NCBI RefSeq assembly: GCF_021044825.1 | Contig: NZ_JAJNOC010000002.1 | Location: forward strand, 558,001-622,000 | Reading direction: 5' to 3' | Length of the DNA stretch: 64,000 nucleotides | Source: Massilia phyllostachyos | GTDB lineage: Bacteria > Pseudomonadota > Gammaproteobacteria > Burkholderiales > Burkholderiaceae_D | Shown here: positions 55,257 to 64,000 of the stretch, piece by piece | How the letters are laid out: every line of letters starts with the position of its first letter | Numbering within the stretch: position 1 is the first letter of the stretch | Position numbers and translations under genes: made by a program | The notes under the pieces: model-generated | Database searches by the model: none | Seen by the model: the letters and a program-made list of their open reading frames with translations, nothing else | What the model was told of the DNA's origin: nothing

Positions 55257-57572
55257 TCACGCCGCTTCGGTCAGGGCCTGGTTGTCCAGCCACTCCAGCA
55301 GCGCCTCCGGCGTCAAGGGCCGCGCGAACAGGAAGCCCTGCGCCAGCGGGCAGCCCAGGGTGCGCAGGATGTGCGCCTGGCGCTCGTCCTCGACCCCTTC
55401 CGCGATCACCGACAGGCCCAGGTTGCGGCCCAGCTGGATCACCATCTCGGCGATGCTGCTGCCGCGCGCCGAGCCGGTGATCTCGGTAACGAAGGTGCGG
55501 TCGATCTTGAGCCGGTCCACCTGCAGCCGCTGCAGGTGCGAGAGCGAGGAAAAGCCGGTGCCGAAGTCGTCGATCGCGATCGACACGCCGGTGCGCTTGA
55601 CCTGGGCCAGCTTTTCGACCAGCAGCGCCGGTTCTTCCATCGCCATCGATTCGGTGATCTCGAGTTCCACGTATTCGGCCGGCGCGCCGGTGTCGTCCAG
55701 CGCGCGGCGCAGCATGTCGACGAAGTGGGGGTGGCGGAACTGGACCTGCGAGACGTTCACCGACATCGTGAAGTCCTGGTGGCCGCCCGCGCGCAGGCGC
55801 ACCAGTTCGGCCAGCGCCTGGCGCAGCACCCATTCGCCGATGTCGACGATCAGGCCCGAGTATTCGGCGATCGGGATGAAGCGGTCCGGCCCGATCATGC
55901 GGCCATCCTCGGTGCGCCAGCGCAGCAGCGCCTCGGCGCCGAAGGCGCGGCCGCTGGCCAGGTCGACCTGCGGCTGGAAGGCCAGGAACAGTTCGCCGCG
56001 CTGGAAGCCGCTGCGCAGCGCGTGCATCATGCGCACCCGCTCGCGAATCTCGACGCCCATGCTGCGCGAAAAATAGAAGAAGCCGGCGCGCTGCTGGGCC
56101 TTGGCGCGCTTGAGCGCGATGTCGGCGTCCTTCAGGGCGTCGGCGCCGCTGCCGTCGTGCTCCGACAGGCGTACCAGGCCGAGGGTGGCTGACACTTGCA
56201 CGTCCTGGCCGTCGATGCGGAAGGGTTCGCGAAACAGCGCCGCGATCGTGGCCGGCTGCACCGCGGCGGCGTCGCCCAGCACGCAGAAGATGTCGCCGCC
56301 GATGCGCGCCACTTCGAGTTTCGCCGCCGGGCAGTCCTTCAGGCGCTCTTCCAGCCGGCGCCCGACGGCGACCAGCAGCATGTCGCCGAAATGGTGGCCG
56401 AGGGCGTCGTTGGTCTCGGCGAAGTGGTCGAGGTCGACGATCGCGAGGGTGGCCGCATTGCGCCCCGGTCCGGCCAGCGCGGCGTCGATCAGTTCGACCA
56501 GGTGGGTGCGGTTGGGCAGGCCGGTCAGCTGGTCGCGGAAGGCGGCCTGATTCAGGTGGGTGACCAGTTCGACGTTCTCGAGGCCGACCGCGGCCACGCT
56601 GGCGAACACGTCGAGCAGGCGGCATTCGAGATCGCCGACCGGCCGCGTCAGCGGAATGCAGGCGGCGAAGTCGCGCCCGGCCTTGCCGGGCAGGTGCAGG
56701 GTCAGCCAGCCGTCATCTTCGATGCGGCGGCGCTCGTCCAGGGTGCGCCGCACCGCGCCGGCCAGCGCCGCCTGGCGCGGACCCGCCAGCACGCTGCCGG
56801 CGAGGCTGGCATGCTCGCCGGCGGCGGCGATCGCGCGGATCGCGTCCGGCCGGCCGTCGCCGCGTTCGCGCACGCACAGCGCGCCGGCTTCGGCCTGGCC
56901 GAGCAGGGCGGCCAGCTGGCGCAGGATGCCGCGCGCCGCGTCGGCCACACCGTGCAGCGCCATCAGCTGGGCTCCGGCGCCGAGGATGTGTTCCAGGCCG
57001 GCGCGGCTGGCGTCCAGCGCGCGCAACTGTTCGTAGGAGCGCACGGCGGCGGCCACCGCGGTGTACAGCTTGGTGCGGGTGAGTTCGGACTTGGTGCGGT
57101 AATCGTTGATGTCGTAGTTGCGGATCGCGTCCAGCTCGGGCGCGTAGCCGGGCTGGCCGGTGCGCAGGATGATGCGGACCTCGATCCGGCCGAGTTCCTC
57201 GCGGATGCGCCGCACCAGCTGCAGGCCGGCGTCGGGACGCTCCATCACCACGTCCAGCAGCACCACCGCGATGTCCGGTTCGCGCGCCAGGATGGCGTAG
57301 GCTTCCTCGCTCGAATACGCGTGCAGGAATTCCAGCGACCGGCCCTGCATCTCGACGCCCTTGAGCGCGAAGATGGTGGTGGAGTGCACGTCGGCGTCGT
57401 CGTCCACTACCAGGATGCGCCAGCTCGCGCCGGGGCAGCCCGGGATGCCGGGCGGGGGTGCTGCGGACTGCGGCGAAGACGATGCGGGATCGGCTTCGTC
57501 GGCGAATACCAGGTCGTCGCGGTCATCGACCGCTTCTGTTGTCGGGCCCGGCGGCATCATCGAAGAAGGCAT
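55257..57572 (-). CDS. REC-DUF3369-GGDEF-EAL response regulator (c-di-GMP phosphodiesterase candidate)
   Basis: A 771-residue protein. An N-terminal receiver (about 50-170) has ILVVDDDADVHS and Asp in VVLLDVVMERPDAG. A DUF3369/GAF-like region (about 180-350) follows, then a GGDEF-like domain in which the signature reads GGDIF, so cyclase activity is doubtful. The EAL domain (about 510-760) keeps EALLRW, SVNVSQVQF, ELEITES and AIDDFGTGFSSL, so it is probably an active c-di-GMP phosphodiesterase. A weakly GGAGAC-like site precedes ATG 57572. No kinase gene is adjacent. Confidence 0.88.
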   Translation of the reverse strand: MPSSMMPPGPTTEAVDDRDDLVFADEADPASSSPQSAAPPPGIPGCPGASWRILVVDDDADVHSTTIFALKGVEMQGRSLEFLHAYSSEEAYAILAREPDIAVVLLDVVMERPDAGLQLVRRIREELGRIEVRIILRTGQPGYAPELDAIRNYDINDYRTKSELTRTKLYTAVAAAVRSYEQLRALDASRAGLEHILGAGAQLMALHGVADAARGILRQLAALLGQAEAGALCVRERGDGRPDAIRAIAAAGEHASLAGSVLAGPRQAALAGAVRRTLDERRRIEDDGWLTLHLPGKAGRDFAACIPLTRPVGDLECRLLDVFASVAAVGLENVELVTHLNQAAFRDQLTGLPNRTHLVELIDAALAGPGRNAATLAIVDLDHFAETNDALGHHFGDMLLVAVGRRLEERLKDCPAAKLEVARIGGDIFCVLGDAAAVQPATIAALFREPFRIDGQDVQVSATLGLVRLSEHDGSGADALKDADIALKRAKAQQRAGFFYFSRSMGVEIRERVRMMHALRSGFQRGELFLAFQPQVDLASGRAFGAEALLRWRTEDGRMIGPDRFIPIAEYSGLIVDIGEWVLRQALAELVRLRAGGHQDFTMSVNVSQVQFRHPHFVDMLRRALDDTGAPAEYVELEITESMAMEEPALLVEKLAQVKRTGVSIAIDDFGTGFSSLSHLQRLQVDRLKIDRTFVTEITGSARGSSIAEMVIQLGRNLGLSVIAEGVEDERQAHILRTLGCPLAQGFLFARPLTPEALLEWLDNQALTEAA

Positions 57573-57768
57573 AAGTCTCCAGAGGCGGGGCTTGTTTCAG
57601 CTCAGTATATATGCAATTACCCTTACGGAACCTTACAGAATGGCCATCCATGATAAATATGTATCCTTACGGCAACTGTTTAGGGCTGAGGCAGTAACCG
57701 CGACGCCGCGGCGACGCCCGTGGGACTGGTAGAATGCCAAATCCATCATTTTGCATGCAGAGCAATCC

Positions 57769-58863
57769 ATGTCCGGCAACTCCTTTGGCAAGCTGTTTTC
57801 CGTTACCACTTTCGGCGAGTCGCACGGCCCGGCCATCGGCTGCGTCATCGACGGCTGCCCGCCCGGGATGGCCTTGTCCGAAGCCGACATCCAGCCCGAG
57901 CTCGACCGCCGCAAGCCCGGCACCTCGCGCCACGTGACCCAGCGCCAGGAAGCCGACCGGGTGCAGATCCTGTCGGGCGTCTACCAGGGCGTCACCACCG
58001 GCACCCCGATCGCGCTCTTGATTCCCAACGAAGACCAGCGCAGCAAGGACTACGGCAACATCGTCGAAACCTTCCGCCCCGGCCACGCCGACTACACCTA
58101 CTGGCACAAGTACGGCGTGCGCGACCCGCGCGGCGGCGGCCGTTCCTCGGCGCGCCTGACCGCGCCGGTGGTCGGCGCCGGCGCGGTGGCCAAGAAGTGG
58201 CTGCGCGAGCAGCACGGCACCGAGTTCTTCGGCTGCATGCGCCAGCTGGGCGACATCGACGTGCCGTTCCAGTCCTTCGAGCACGTGCATGCGAATCCCT
58301 TCTTCGCGGCGACCGCCGACGCCGACCTCCTGGGGCGCATGGAAGCCGCGATGGACGAACTGCGCCGCGCCGGCGACTCGATCGGCGCCCGCATCGACGT
58401 GGTGGCGCGCGGCGTGCCGGTCGGCTGGGGCCAGCCGATCTACGACAAGCTGGACGCCGACATTGCGTACGCCATGATGGGGATCAATGCGGTCAAGGGC
58501 GTCGAGATCGGCGCCGGTTTCGCTTCGGTGGCGCAGAAGGGCTCCGAGCATGGCGACGAGCTGACGCCGGCGGGCTTTGTCGGCAACAACGCCGGTGGGG
58601 TGCTGGGCGGGATCTCGACCGGGCAGGACATCACGGTGTCGATCGCGATCAAGCCGACGTCCTCGATCCGCACGCCGCGGCGCTCGATCGACAAGGACGG
58701 CAAGCCGGTGATGGTCGAGACCTTCGGGCGTCATGATCCTTGTGTCGGGATCCGGGCGACGCCGATTGCGGAGGCGATGCTGGCGCTGGTGCTGATCGAT
58801 CATGCGCTGATGCACCGGGCACAGTGCGGGGATGTGAAGGTGGGGACGCCGAAGCTGGCGTAA
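57769..58863 (+). CDS. aroC: Chorismate synthase
   Basis: A 364-residue FMN-dependent enzyme converting EPSP to chorismate, the last shikimate step. Hallmarks are [19 protein letters not shown] at the start, [20 protein letters not shown] and [19 protein letters not shown]. The C-terminal part has [21 protein letters not shown] and [18 protein letters not shown]. The ATG at 57769 gives the family-typical beginning; an upstream start at 57751 is less likely. A hairpin at 58872-58890 lies just after the stop. Confidence 0.97.
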   Translation: MSGNSFGKLFSVTTFGESHGPAIGCVIDGCPPGMALSEADIQPELDRRKPGTSRHVTQRQEADRVQILSGVYQGVTTGTPIALLIPNEDQRSKDYGNIVETFRPGHADYTYWHKYGVRDPRGGGRSSARLTAPVVGAGAVAKKWLREQHGTEFFGCMRQLGDIDVPFQSFEHVHANPFFAATADADLLGRMEAAMDELRRAGDSIGARIDVVARGVPVGWGQPIYDKLDADIAYAMMGINAVKGVEIGAGFASVAQKGSEHGDELTPAGFVGNNAGGVLGGISTGQDITVSIAIKPTSSIRTPRRSIDKDGKPVMVETFGRHDPCVGIRATPIAEAMLALVLIDHALMHRAQCGDVKVGTPKLA

Positions 58864-58871
58864 TGGGTCAG

Positions 58872-58890
58872 GCGGCTCTACCGGAGCCGC
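58872..58890 (+). terminator. Hairpin after aroC
   Basis: GCGGCTC-TACCG-GAGCCGC forms a 7-bp stem with a five-base loop 9 bp after the aroC stop, followed by GCTATTTG. It has no strong U-run, so it may be a terminator or an mRNA-end stabiliser. Confidence 0.5.
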
Positions 58891-58920
58891 GCTATTTGAA
58901 TGACCAGATAATCAGCCAAC

Positions 58921-59057
58921 GTCATGCGCGCCACTGGCGCCCATGACTCCCGGCGCAGGCCAGGATCCAAGTTCGTCGCGTTATGACGGCGCTTCGCGGA
59001 TGCGTCGGCAACTGCGGAGCGAAATTGGGCTCCGGCCTTCGCCGGAGCGACGGTCTT
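58921..59057. repeat. REP-like palindromes between convergent aroC and HDOD genes
   Basis: The hairpin at 58921-58947 (GTCATG-C-GCGCC, loop ACT, GGCGC-C-CATGAC) matches that at 3582-3608 but with compensating changes in the outer stem (GTCGTA/TACGAC there). A degenerate stem follows, then a hairpin at 59030-59047 (CTCCGGC, loop CTTC, GCCGGAG) followed by the conserved CGACGGTCTTT. Paired covariation supports conserved structure. Confidence 0.8.
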
Positions 59058-59096
59058 TCAGCTAACAATGGAATGGTGGAGCCGCAGCGCCGGCAT

Positions 59097-60590
59097 TCAG
59101 ACCCGCGACGCCACGGCCTCCGTCTGATGCCTCCGCTCCACCGTCCTCACCACCAGCCCCCGCAAATCGTTCAGCAGCGAAAACTCCGTCTGGCTCAGCA
59201 CCACCGACGGGAAGCTGTCGTCCCACTCCCCGTAAATGAACCCGGCCGGTTGCCCATGCGCGCACAGCGGAATCACGACGAAGCAGCGCGCCTCGCCGAG
59301 GGCGTCCTTCCACCAGGCCGGCAGCTTGGCGGCGAACTTGGCGTCGCGCGCGTTTTCGATGAAGATCACGCGGTCGCTCCCGAGGGCCGCATGGAACACG
59401 TTGGGTTCGTAGACGTCGTCGAACACGAGCCGCGGCAGCATGGCCTTGCTGTCCTCGCCCAGCCCGAGGCGCGCCGTGTACTTGCCTTCCTTGCGGTTGC
59501 GCAGGAAAGCGAAGGAGCGGGTGAAGGACAGGCCCTTGTGGATGGTTTCCAGCGCCATCGACATCATCTGTCCCGGGGTGGCGCTGGCGCCGGCGTCGCG
59601 CATGTCGGCCACGCCGCTCATCAAGACCTTGTTGCCGGCCATGCGCTTGCGGGTGGCGGCGGCCAGGCGCGCGCGTTTCTCGAGCGGCTTGGCGAGCGGC
59701 GCGATGGTCAGGTCCGAGGACGCGGTCTCGCGCGCCTTGTCGATCGCGCCCAGCAGGCTGCCGGGCTCCACGCCCAGCATCGGCGCGAAGTGATCGGCCA
59801 GCTGCGCCACGCGCGCGGCGCCGGCCTCGTCGTCGTGCCAGAGCGCGTCGGCGGCGTCGGTCGACAGGGTGCCCAGCGCGGCCAGCCAGTCGTCGTGGCC
59901 GAAGCCCTCGAAGCGTTCGCCCGGCTCGACCCGGCGCATGCTGGACACCAGGTTGCGCGGCAGGCCCCAGTGTTCGGCGGTGGCGCGGCCGATCTCTTCC
60001 AGGGTGAGGCCGAGCAGGCCGGCGGCGGCGCTTTCCTCGCGCCCGGCGCCGGCGGCCGCGCGCAGCCGGGCCCAGCGCTCCGGCATGTAGAAAGTGACCA
60101 TCATGCGGCCCAGCGAATGCAGGATCGAGCACACCACGGCTTCCTCGGCGTCGCGCGGCACGCTGCCGGCGGCGATCTGCTGCGCCACCATCCCGGCCAG
60201 CACCGCCTTTTCCATCTCGACGTGGGCGGCCTCGGTGTCGGGCGTGGAGCGGGCCAGTTCCTCGATCAGCTTCAGGCCCAGCGCCAGGTGGCCGATCGCC
60301 TCGGTGCCCAGCACCAGCACGGCTTTCGACACCGTGTTGATGCGCTGGCCGAAGGCCGAGTACATGCCGCTGTTGGCCAGGCGCAGCACCTTCTGGGTCA
60401 GGACCGGGTCGGACAGCACCGTCTGGGTCATCGAGAACTCGCGCTCGTCCTCGCCGCGCATCGAGGCGAGGATGGCGTTGATGGCCTTGGTGAAGCCGGG
60501 CATGTCGCCCTGGCGGCGGGTGCGTTCCCACAGCAGGGCGAGGGTGGCGTCGGCCAGGCGCGAGCGCGGGGCGGTGATAGGAATCGTCAT
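59097..60590 (-). CDS. HDOD domain protein with C-terminal GAF-like domain
   Basis: A 497-residue cytoplasmic signalling protein. The HDOD domain (about 25-230) is a nonhydrolytic HD relative, visible as VLRLANSGMYSAFGQRINTVSKAVLVLG, with ILHSLGRMMVTFYMPE where HD metal ligands would be. The C-terminal 180 residues look GAF-like (FAFLRNRKEGKYTARLG, then CFVVIPLCAHGQPAGFIYGEWD). HDOD proteins link c-di-GMP, motility or stress signalling. Its ATG overlaps the stop of the PAS-GGDEF-EAL gene (ATGA), so both are expected to act in one pathway. Confidence 0.87.
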   Translation of the reverse strand: MTIPITAPRSRLADATLALLWERTRRQGDMPGFTKAINAILASMRGEDEREFSMTQTVLSDPVLTQKVLRLANSGMYSAFGQRINTVSKAVLVLGTEAIGHLALGLKLIEELARSTPDTEAAHVEMEKAVLAGMVAQQIAAGSVPRDAEEAVVCSILHSLGRMMVTFYMPERWARLRAAAGAGREESAAAGLLGLTLEEIGRATAEHWGLPRNLVSSMRRVEPGERFEGFGHDDWLAALGTLSTDAADALWHDDEAGAARVAQLADHFAPMLGVEPGSLLGAIDKARETASSDLTIAPLAKPLEKRARLAAATRKRMAGNKVLMSGVADMRDAGASATPGQMMSMALETIHKGLSFTRSFAFLRNRKEGKYTARLGLGEDSKAMLPRLVFDDVYEPNVFHAALGSDRVIFIENARDAKFAAKLPAWWKDALGEARCFVVIPLCAHGQPAGFIYGEWDDSFPSVVLSQTEFSLLNDLRGLVVRTVERRHQTEAVASRV

Positions 60591-62332
60591 GGTTTCACCG
60601 CCCGGAAGTCGGCTGGCAGCAGTTCGGTATACAAGTCTTCTTTCAGCGCCGTCATCGCCACGTGGGCCGGCATCGGCTTGCCGGTCAGGTAGCCCTGCAC
60701 ATACTGGCAGCCGAGGCCGTCGAGGAAGGCCAGCTGGGCTTCGGTCTCGACGCCTTCGGCCACCACCGACAGGTCGAGGTGGCGCGCGATGTCGATCACG
60801 GCGTTGCAGATCGCCGCGTCCTTGGCGGCGCCCGGCAGGTCCTTCACGAAAGCGCGGTCGACCTTCAGCACCGAGATCGGGAAGCGCTTCAGGTAGGCCA
60901 GGCTCGAATAGCCGGTGCCGAAGTCGTCGATCGCGATGCGCGCACCGCGCTCGGCCATGCGGGCCAGGACGTTCTCGGCATGCAGCGGATCGACCATCAG
61001 GGTGCCCTCGGTGATCTCGAGCACCAGGTTGCGGCCCTGGGTGCCGGACATGGCGAGGGCGTCGTCGAGCACGGTGAGGAACTTGTCGCTCCTGAACTGG
61101 CGCGGGCTGATGTTGACCGAGATGTAGAGTTCGCGTCCGGCGACTTCCTCGAACTGGCGGATCTGCATGCAGGCGGCCTTCAGGGCCCAGGCGCCGAGCA
61201 GGTTGATCAGGCCGTTGGTCTCGGCGATCGGGATGAAGCGGCTTGGTGCCACCATGCCGAGGGTCGGGTGCTTCCAGCGCATCAGGGTCTCGAAGCCCTC
61301 GATGGTGCGCCCGCGCGCGTCGACGATCGGCTGGTAGTAGAGCTGGAATTCGCCTTCGCGCACGGCGTTGAACATCGCCGCTTCCAGCGAGATGTCGTGC
61401 TCGGGCGGGCCGGCGTCGCGCGGGCTGTAGGTGACGGTGCGGGCCTTGCCGGTTTCCTTGGCGCGCGACATGGCGGTGTCGGCCAGCGTCACCAGGCGCA
61501 CCTCGTCCTCGGCGTGTTCGGGGTAGGTCGCCACCCCGATCGAGCCGGCCAGGTAGATGGTGTGCCCGTCGATCTCGAACGGCGACTGCAGCGCCGCCAT
61601 CAGGCGCCCGGTGACCAGCTTGATCTGGGCCTCGTTGGCGGAACCCGGCAGCACCGCCACGAACTCGTCGCCGCCGACGCGCGCCAGGGTGTCGCTGTCG
61701 CGCAGGGTCTTGCGCAGGCGCCCGGCGGCCAGGCGCAGCACGGCGTCGCCGATCGCGTGGCCGAGGCCGTCGTTGACCTTCTTGAAGCCGTCCAGGCCGA
61801 TGGTGGCCACCGCGAAGCCCTGGCCCGAGCGGCGCGCGTTGGCGATCACCATGCGGATGCGGTCGGACAGCAGCACCCGGTTCGGCAATTCGGTGAGGGC
61901 GTCGTGGGTCGCCATGTGGCGCAGCCGCGCCTCGGTCGCATGCTGGGCCGACATGTCGCGCCCGACCACCAGGATCGGGGCATCGTCGCCGCTGGCGACC
62001 AGGCCCAGGCGCAGCTCGAACCAGACGTCGCGCTCGCCGCTGCGAAAGCGCGCTTCGACCAGCACCGGCTCGCCGCCCGCTTGGGCGCCGCCCGCGGTAG
62101 CGAGGGCGGCGCGCAGGGCCGGTTGGTCGACGTCGTGGACCATCGACACCAGCGAGCGGCCGTCCAGTTCGACGCCGCTCAGCAGCTGGGCGCGGCGGCT
62201 GGCGGCGCGCACCTGCCCGCCGAGCGTGACGCGCAGTACGGCGTCGCCGGCCGCTTCCAGCACGCTGTCGAGCAGGGACAGCGCCGGCTTGCGGGGTTCG
62301 GGTTGGATGGCGGCGATGGAACTGGTGTGCAT
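60587..62332 (-). CDS. PAS-GGDEF-EAL c-di-GMP protein
   Basis: A 581-residue soluble protein. The PAS domain (about 20-140) is followed by an intact GGDEF domain (VGGDEFVAVLPGS; about 150-300) and an EAL domain (about 315-560). The EAL signature reads ETLMRW, retaining the key Glu, with DDFGTGYSSLAYLKRFP downstream. Either or both activities could be real; the direction of c-di-GMP turnover cannot be told from sequence. I chose ATG 62332 because it gives a plain start before the PAS domain. Co-expressed with the HDOD gene. Confidence 0.9.
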   Translation of the reverse strand: MHTSSIAAIQPEPRKPALSLLDSVLEAAGDAVLRVTLGGQVRAASRRAQLLSGVELDGRSLVSMVHDVDQPALRAALATAGGAQAGGEPVLVEARFRSGERDVWFELRLGLVASGDDAPILVVGRDMSAQHATEARLRHMATHDALTELPNRVLLSDRIRMVIANARRSGQGFAVATIGLDGFKKVNDGLGHAIGDAVLRLAAGRLRKTLRDSDTLARVGGDEFVAVLPGSANEAQIKLVTGRLMAALQSPFEIDGHTIYLAGSIGVATYPEHAEDEVRLVTLADTAMSRAKETGKARTVTYSPRDAGPPEHDISLEAAMFNAVREGEFQLYYQPIVDARGRTIEGFETLMRWKHPTLGMVAPSRFIPIAETNGLINLLGAWALKAACMQIRQFEEVAGRELYISVNISPRQFRSDKFLTVLDDALAMSGTQGRNLVLEITEGTLMVDPLHAENVLARMAERGARIAIDDFGTGYSSLAYLKRFPISVLKVDRAFVKDLPGAAKDAAICNAVIDIARHLDLSVVAEGVETEAQLAFLDGLGCQYVQGYLTGKPMPAHVAMTALKEDLYTELLPADFRAVKP

Positions 62333-62676
62333 TCTCGGTTGTCTGCCTTCTTGTTGCTGGCATGCGCGCATTCGCCCTGCATACCGTGCGTAAACCATGC
62401 AAGTCTACCAAACCAACGGCGACTGTAACATTGAAAGATTCTGAAAGGCATTAAAAATCACAAAGCCGGTGTCCGTTTCGCCCGGCTTTGCGCTGACGCA
62501 GACGCTTGCGTTGATGCCCCCGATGGGTTAGCGTTGTTGTCGCCTGGACAAGCAAACGGTGAAGCGCCATTGTCGCTGATTATTGCCGTAAGGCAAATAA
62601 TCGATATGTCGAATGATGCCTGTTTGCAACATGGTTTGCAAGCTGCGCCGCGCTCGCCCGAAGGAGTGGAAAACAA
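62333..62676. other. 344-bp divergent intergenic region
   Basis: Lies between the divergent PAS-GGDEF-EAL and aidB genes. It holds a hairpin at 62461-62490 (CAAAGCCGG / CCGGCTTTG), followed on the minus strand by TGATTTTT, so it resembles a minus-strand terminator. It also holds a near-perfect palindrome at 62578-62602 (GATTATTGCC-GTAA-GGCAAATAATC) that looks like an operator for aidB. Between them I see no gene. Confidence 0.5.
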
Positions 62677-64000
62677 ATGGATAGAATCGAAAACCGTTTT
62701 ACCACCCATACGGTGTCGAACCAGGCCACGCCCTTCGAGGACGTCAACCTGTTCACTTGCGACCCGGCCTTGGGCGAAGCCCTCGCACGCGAAGGGGCCG
62801 GCTGGGCGCGCGACGGCCTGGCGGCGCTCGGCGCGACGCTCGGGCGTGCCGATACGCTCGACCTGGCGCGCCAGGCCAACGCCAACGGCCCGCGCCTGCA
62901 CGCCTACGACCGCGCCGGCCGCCGCATCGACGAAGTCGAGTTCCACCCGTCCTGGCACGCCCTGATGACGCTGCTGATCGAGGCCGGCGCCCACTCGGCG
63001 CCCTGGCAGGATGCGCGGCCCGGCGCCCAGGTGGCGCGCGCCGCCATGTACCTGCTGTTCGGCCAGCTGGAAAACGGCAGCCAGTGCCCGGTGACGATGA
63101 CCTATGCCTCGGTGCCGGCGCTGCGCCGCGAGCCGCGCCTGGCGGCCTGGCTGCCGAAGATCCTGTCGAACCAGTACGACCCGCGCTCGCTGCCGGTGAG
63201 CGAGAAGCGCGGCGCCCTGGTCGGCATGGGCATGACGGAAAAGCAGGGCGGCAGCGACGTGCGCGCCAACACCACCCGCGCCGTCCCGCTGCCGACGGGC
63301 GAGGCGCGCGAGCGCTTCGGGGATGCGGGCGAGGGCGCCCACCACATCGTCGGCCACAAGTGGTTCTTCTCGGTGCCGCAGGCCGACGCTCACCTGATCC
63401 TGGCCCAGCTCGACGATGGCGGTGGCGGTGGCGATGGCGGCGGCGCCGGCCTGTCGTGCTTCTTCGTGCCGCGTTTCCTGCCGGACGGCAGCCGCAACGC
63501 GATCCGCGTGCAGCGCCTGAAGGACAAGGTCGGCAACCGTTCGAATGCCTCGTCCGAGGTCGAATTCCAGGACGCGGTCGGGTGGCCGGTCGGCAGCCCG
63601 GGGCGCGGCATCCCGACCATCCTCGAGATGGGCGGATACACGCGCCTCGACTGCGTGCTGGGCAGCGCCGGCATCATGCGCGCCGCCCTGTGCCACGCGC
63701 TGCACCACGCGCGCGGCCGCAGCGCCTTCGGCCGGAAGCTGGTGGAGCAGCCCCTGATGCAGAACGTGCTGGCCGACCTGGCGCTCGAATCCGAGGCCGC
63801 CACCGCCTTCGCCCTGCGGCTGGCGCGCTGCTTCGACGAGACGCGCGATCCGGCGCAGGCGCTGCTGGGCCGCATCCTGACCCCGGCCGGCAAGTACTGG
63901 ATCTGCAAGCGCGGGCCGGCGTTCGGCGCCGAGGCGATGGAAGTCATGGGCGGCAACGGCTACGTCGAGGACGGGCCGCTGGGGCGGCTGTACCGCGAAT
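62677..64000 (+). CDS. aidB: AidB-type acyl-CoA dehydrogenase (partial)
   Basis: The first 441 codons of a flavoprotein of the AidB/isovaleryl-CoA dehydrogenase-like family, cut by the window end. AidB is induced in the adaptive response to DNA alkylation and binds DNA. The family pattern is clear: VSNQATPFEDVNLFTCDPAL at the start, GMTEKQGGSDVRANTT, GHKWFFSVPQADAHLILAQL, and KDKVGNRSNASSEVEF. A low-complexity stretch DDGGGGGDGGGAG interrupts the middle. The ATG at 62677 has a good GAAGGAG site. An alkylation role is inferred from family; no ada gene is nearby. Confidence 0.9.
   Translation, partial: MDRIENRFTTHTVSNQATPFEDVNLFTCDPALGEALAREGAGWARDGLAALGATLGRADTLDLARQANANGPRLHAYDRAGRRIDEVEFHPSWHALMTLLIEAGAHSAPWQDARPGAQVARAAMYLLFGQLENGSQCPVTMTYASVPALRREPRLAAWLPKILSNQYDPRSLPVSEKRGALVGMGMTEKQGGSDVRANTTRAVPLPTGEARERFGDAGEGAHHIVGHKWFFSVPQADAHLILAQLDDGGGGGDGGGAGLSCFFVPRFLPDGSRNAIRVQRLKDKVGNRSNASSEVEFQDAVGWPVGSPGRGIPTILEMGGYTRLDCVLGSAGIMRAALCHALHHARGRSAFGRKLVEQPLMQNVLADLALESEAATAFALRLARCFDETRDPAQALLGRILTPAGKYWICKRGPAFGAEAMEVMGGNGYVEDGPLGRLYRE

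Noticed and set aside
59097..62411. A single open frame of about 1100 codons covering both the HDOD and GGDEF-EAL genes
   Set aside because: Its first half is an out-of-frame reading of the PAS-GGDEF-EAL gene; only the last 497 codons carry real motifs.

Overview
The window is a GC-rich, densely coded chromosomal segment of a betaproteobacterium, most likely Oxalobacteraceae (Massilia/Telluria/Duganella-like). This rests on family content and layout: an RpfE-type gene next to recJ, a wrbA-DUF2069 pair, DUF4124 and DUF2288 proteins, many Cache chemoreceptors and c-di-GMP proteins, and palindromic intergenic repeats between convergent genes. I could not run a search, so the genus is an inference. 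I saw no rRNA, tRNA, CRISPR array, prophage or transposase.

Layout. 1-934: prfB (minus, cut by the window edge) with its programmed +1 frameshift. 1080-6485: accessory genes (periplasmic nucleotidase cpdB, a Sel1-type protein, DUF2288, an Xre/RES toxin-antitoxin pair, an NTF2-like secreted protein, a DJ-1/PfpI protein). 6525-9226: recJ and an RpfE-family gene. 9371-13417: two tandem lolC/E permease genes, lolD and a TatD nuclease in one operon. 13597-20645: an orphan type VI secretion island with vgrG, a chimeric remnant, an LCAT/PGAP1-like lipase effector, a Tli4-like immunity gene and a decayed second immunity gene. 20692-27679: comEC, a two-component system divergent from an intradiol dioxygenase lipoprotein, a hydrolase and dcd.

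27747-35344 (minus): Orn/Lys/Arg decarboxylase, DUF4337, folA, thyA, a multipass membrane protein and threonine aldolase. 35401-39578: two tandem Cache chemoreceptors. 39730-48087 (minus): an MsbA-like exporter, an AttH/CrtC-like lipocalin with a large FtsX permease but no ATPase beside them, DUF4124, an FAD-linked oxidase, DUF2069 and wrbA. 48303-52122 (plus): YihY and a hybrid PAS histidine kinase. 52126-54581 (minus): Mpo1-like protein, hydrolase, metY. 54765-55217: a CBS-pair protein. 55257-62332: c-di-GMP proteins (REC-DUF3369-GGDEF-EAL; HDOD-GAF; PAS-GGDEF-EAL) around aroC. 62677-end: the 5' part of an aidB-type acyl-CoA dehydrogenase gene.

The most unusual part is the type VI island. 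Between vgrG and the intact lipase lies an ORF whose first 92 residues copy the lipase N-terminus and whose last 17 copy the VgrG C-terminus. Downstream of the immunity gene is a decayed second immunity copy. Together these look like the scar of a collapsed array of vgrG-effector-immunity modules. Three covarying hairpin repeats at convergent gene junctions and an operator-like palindrome over the toxin-antitoxin promoter are further non-coding signals.
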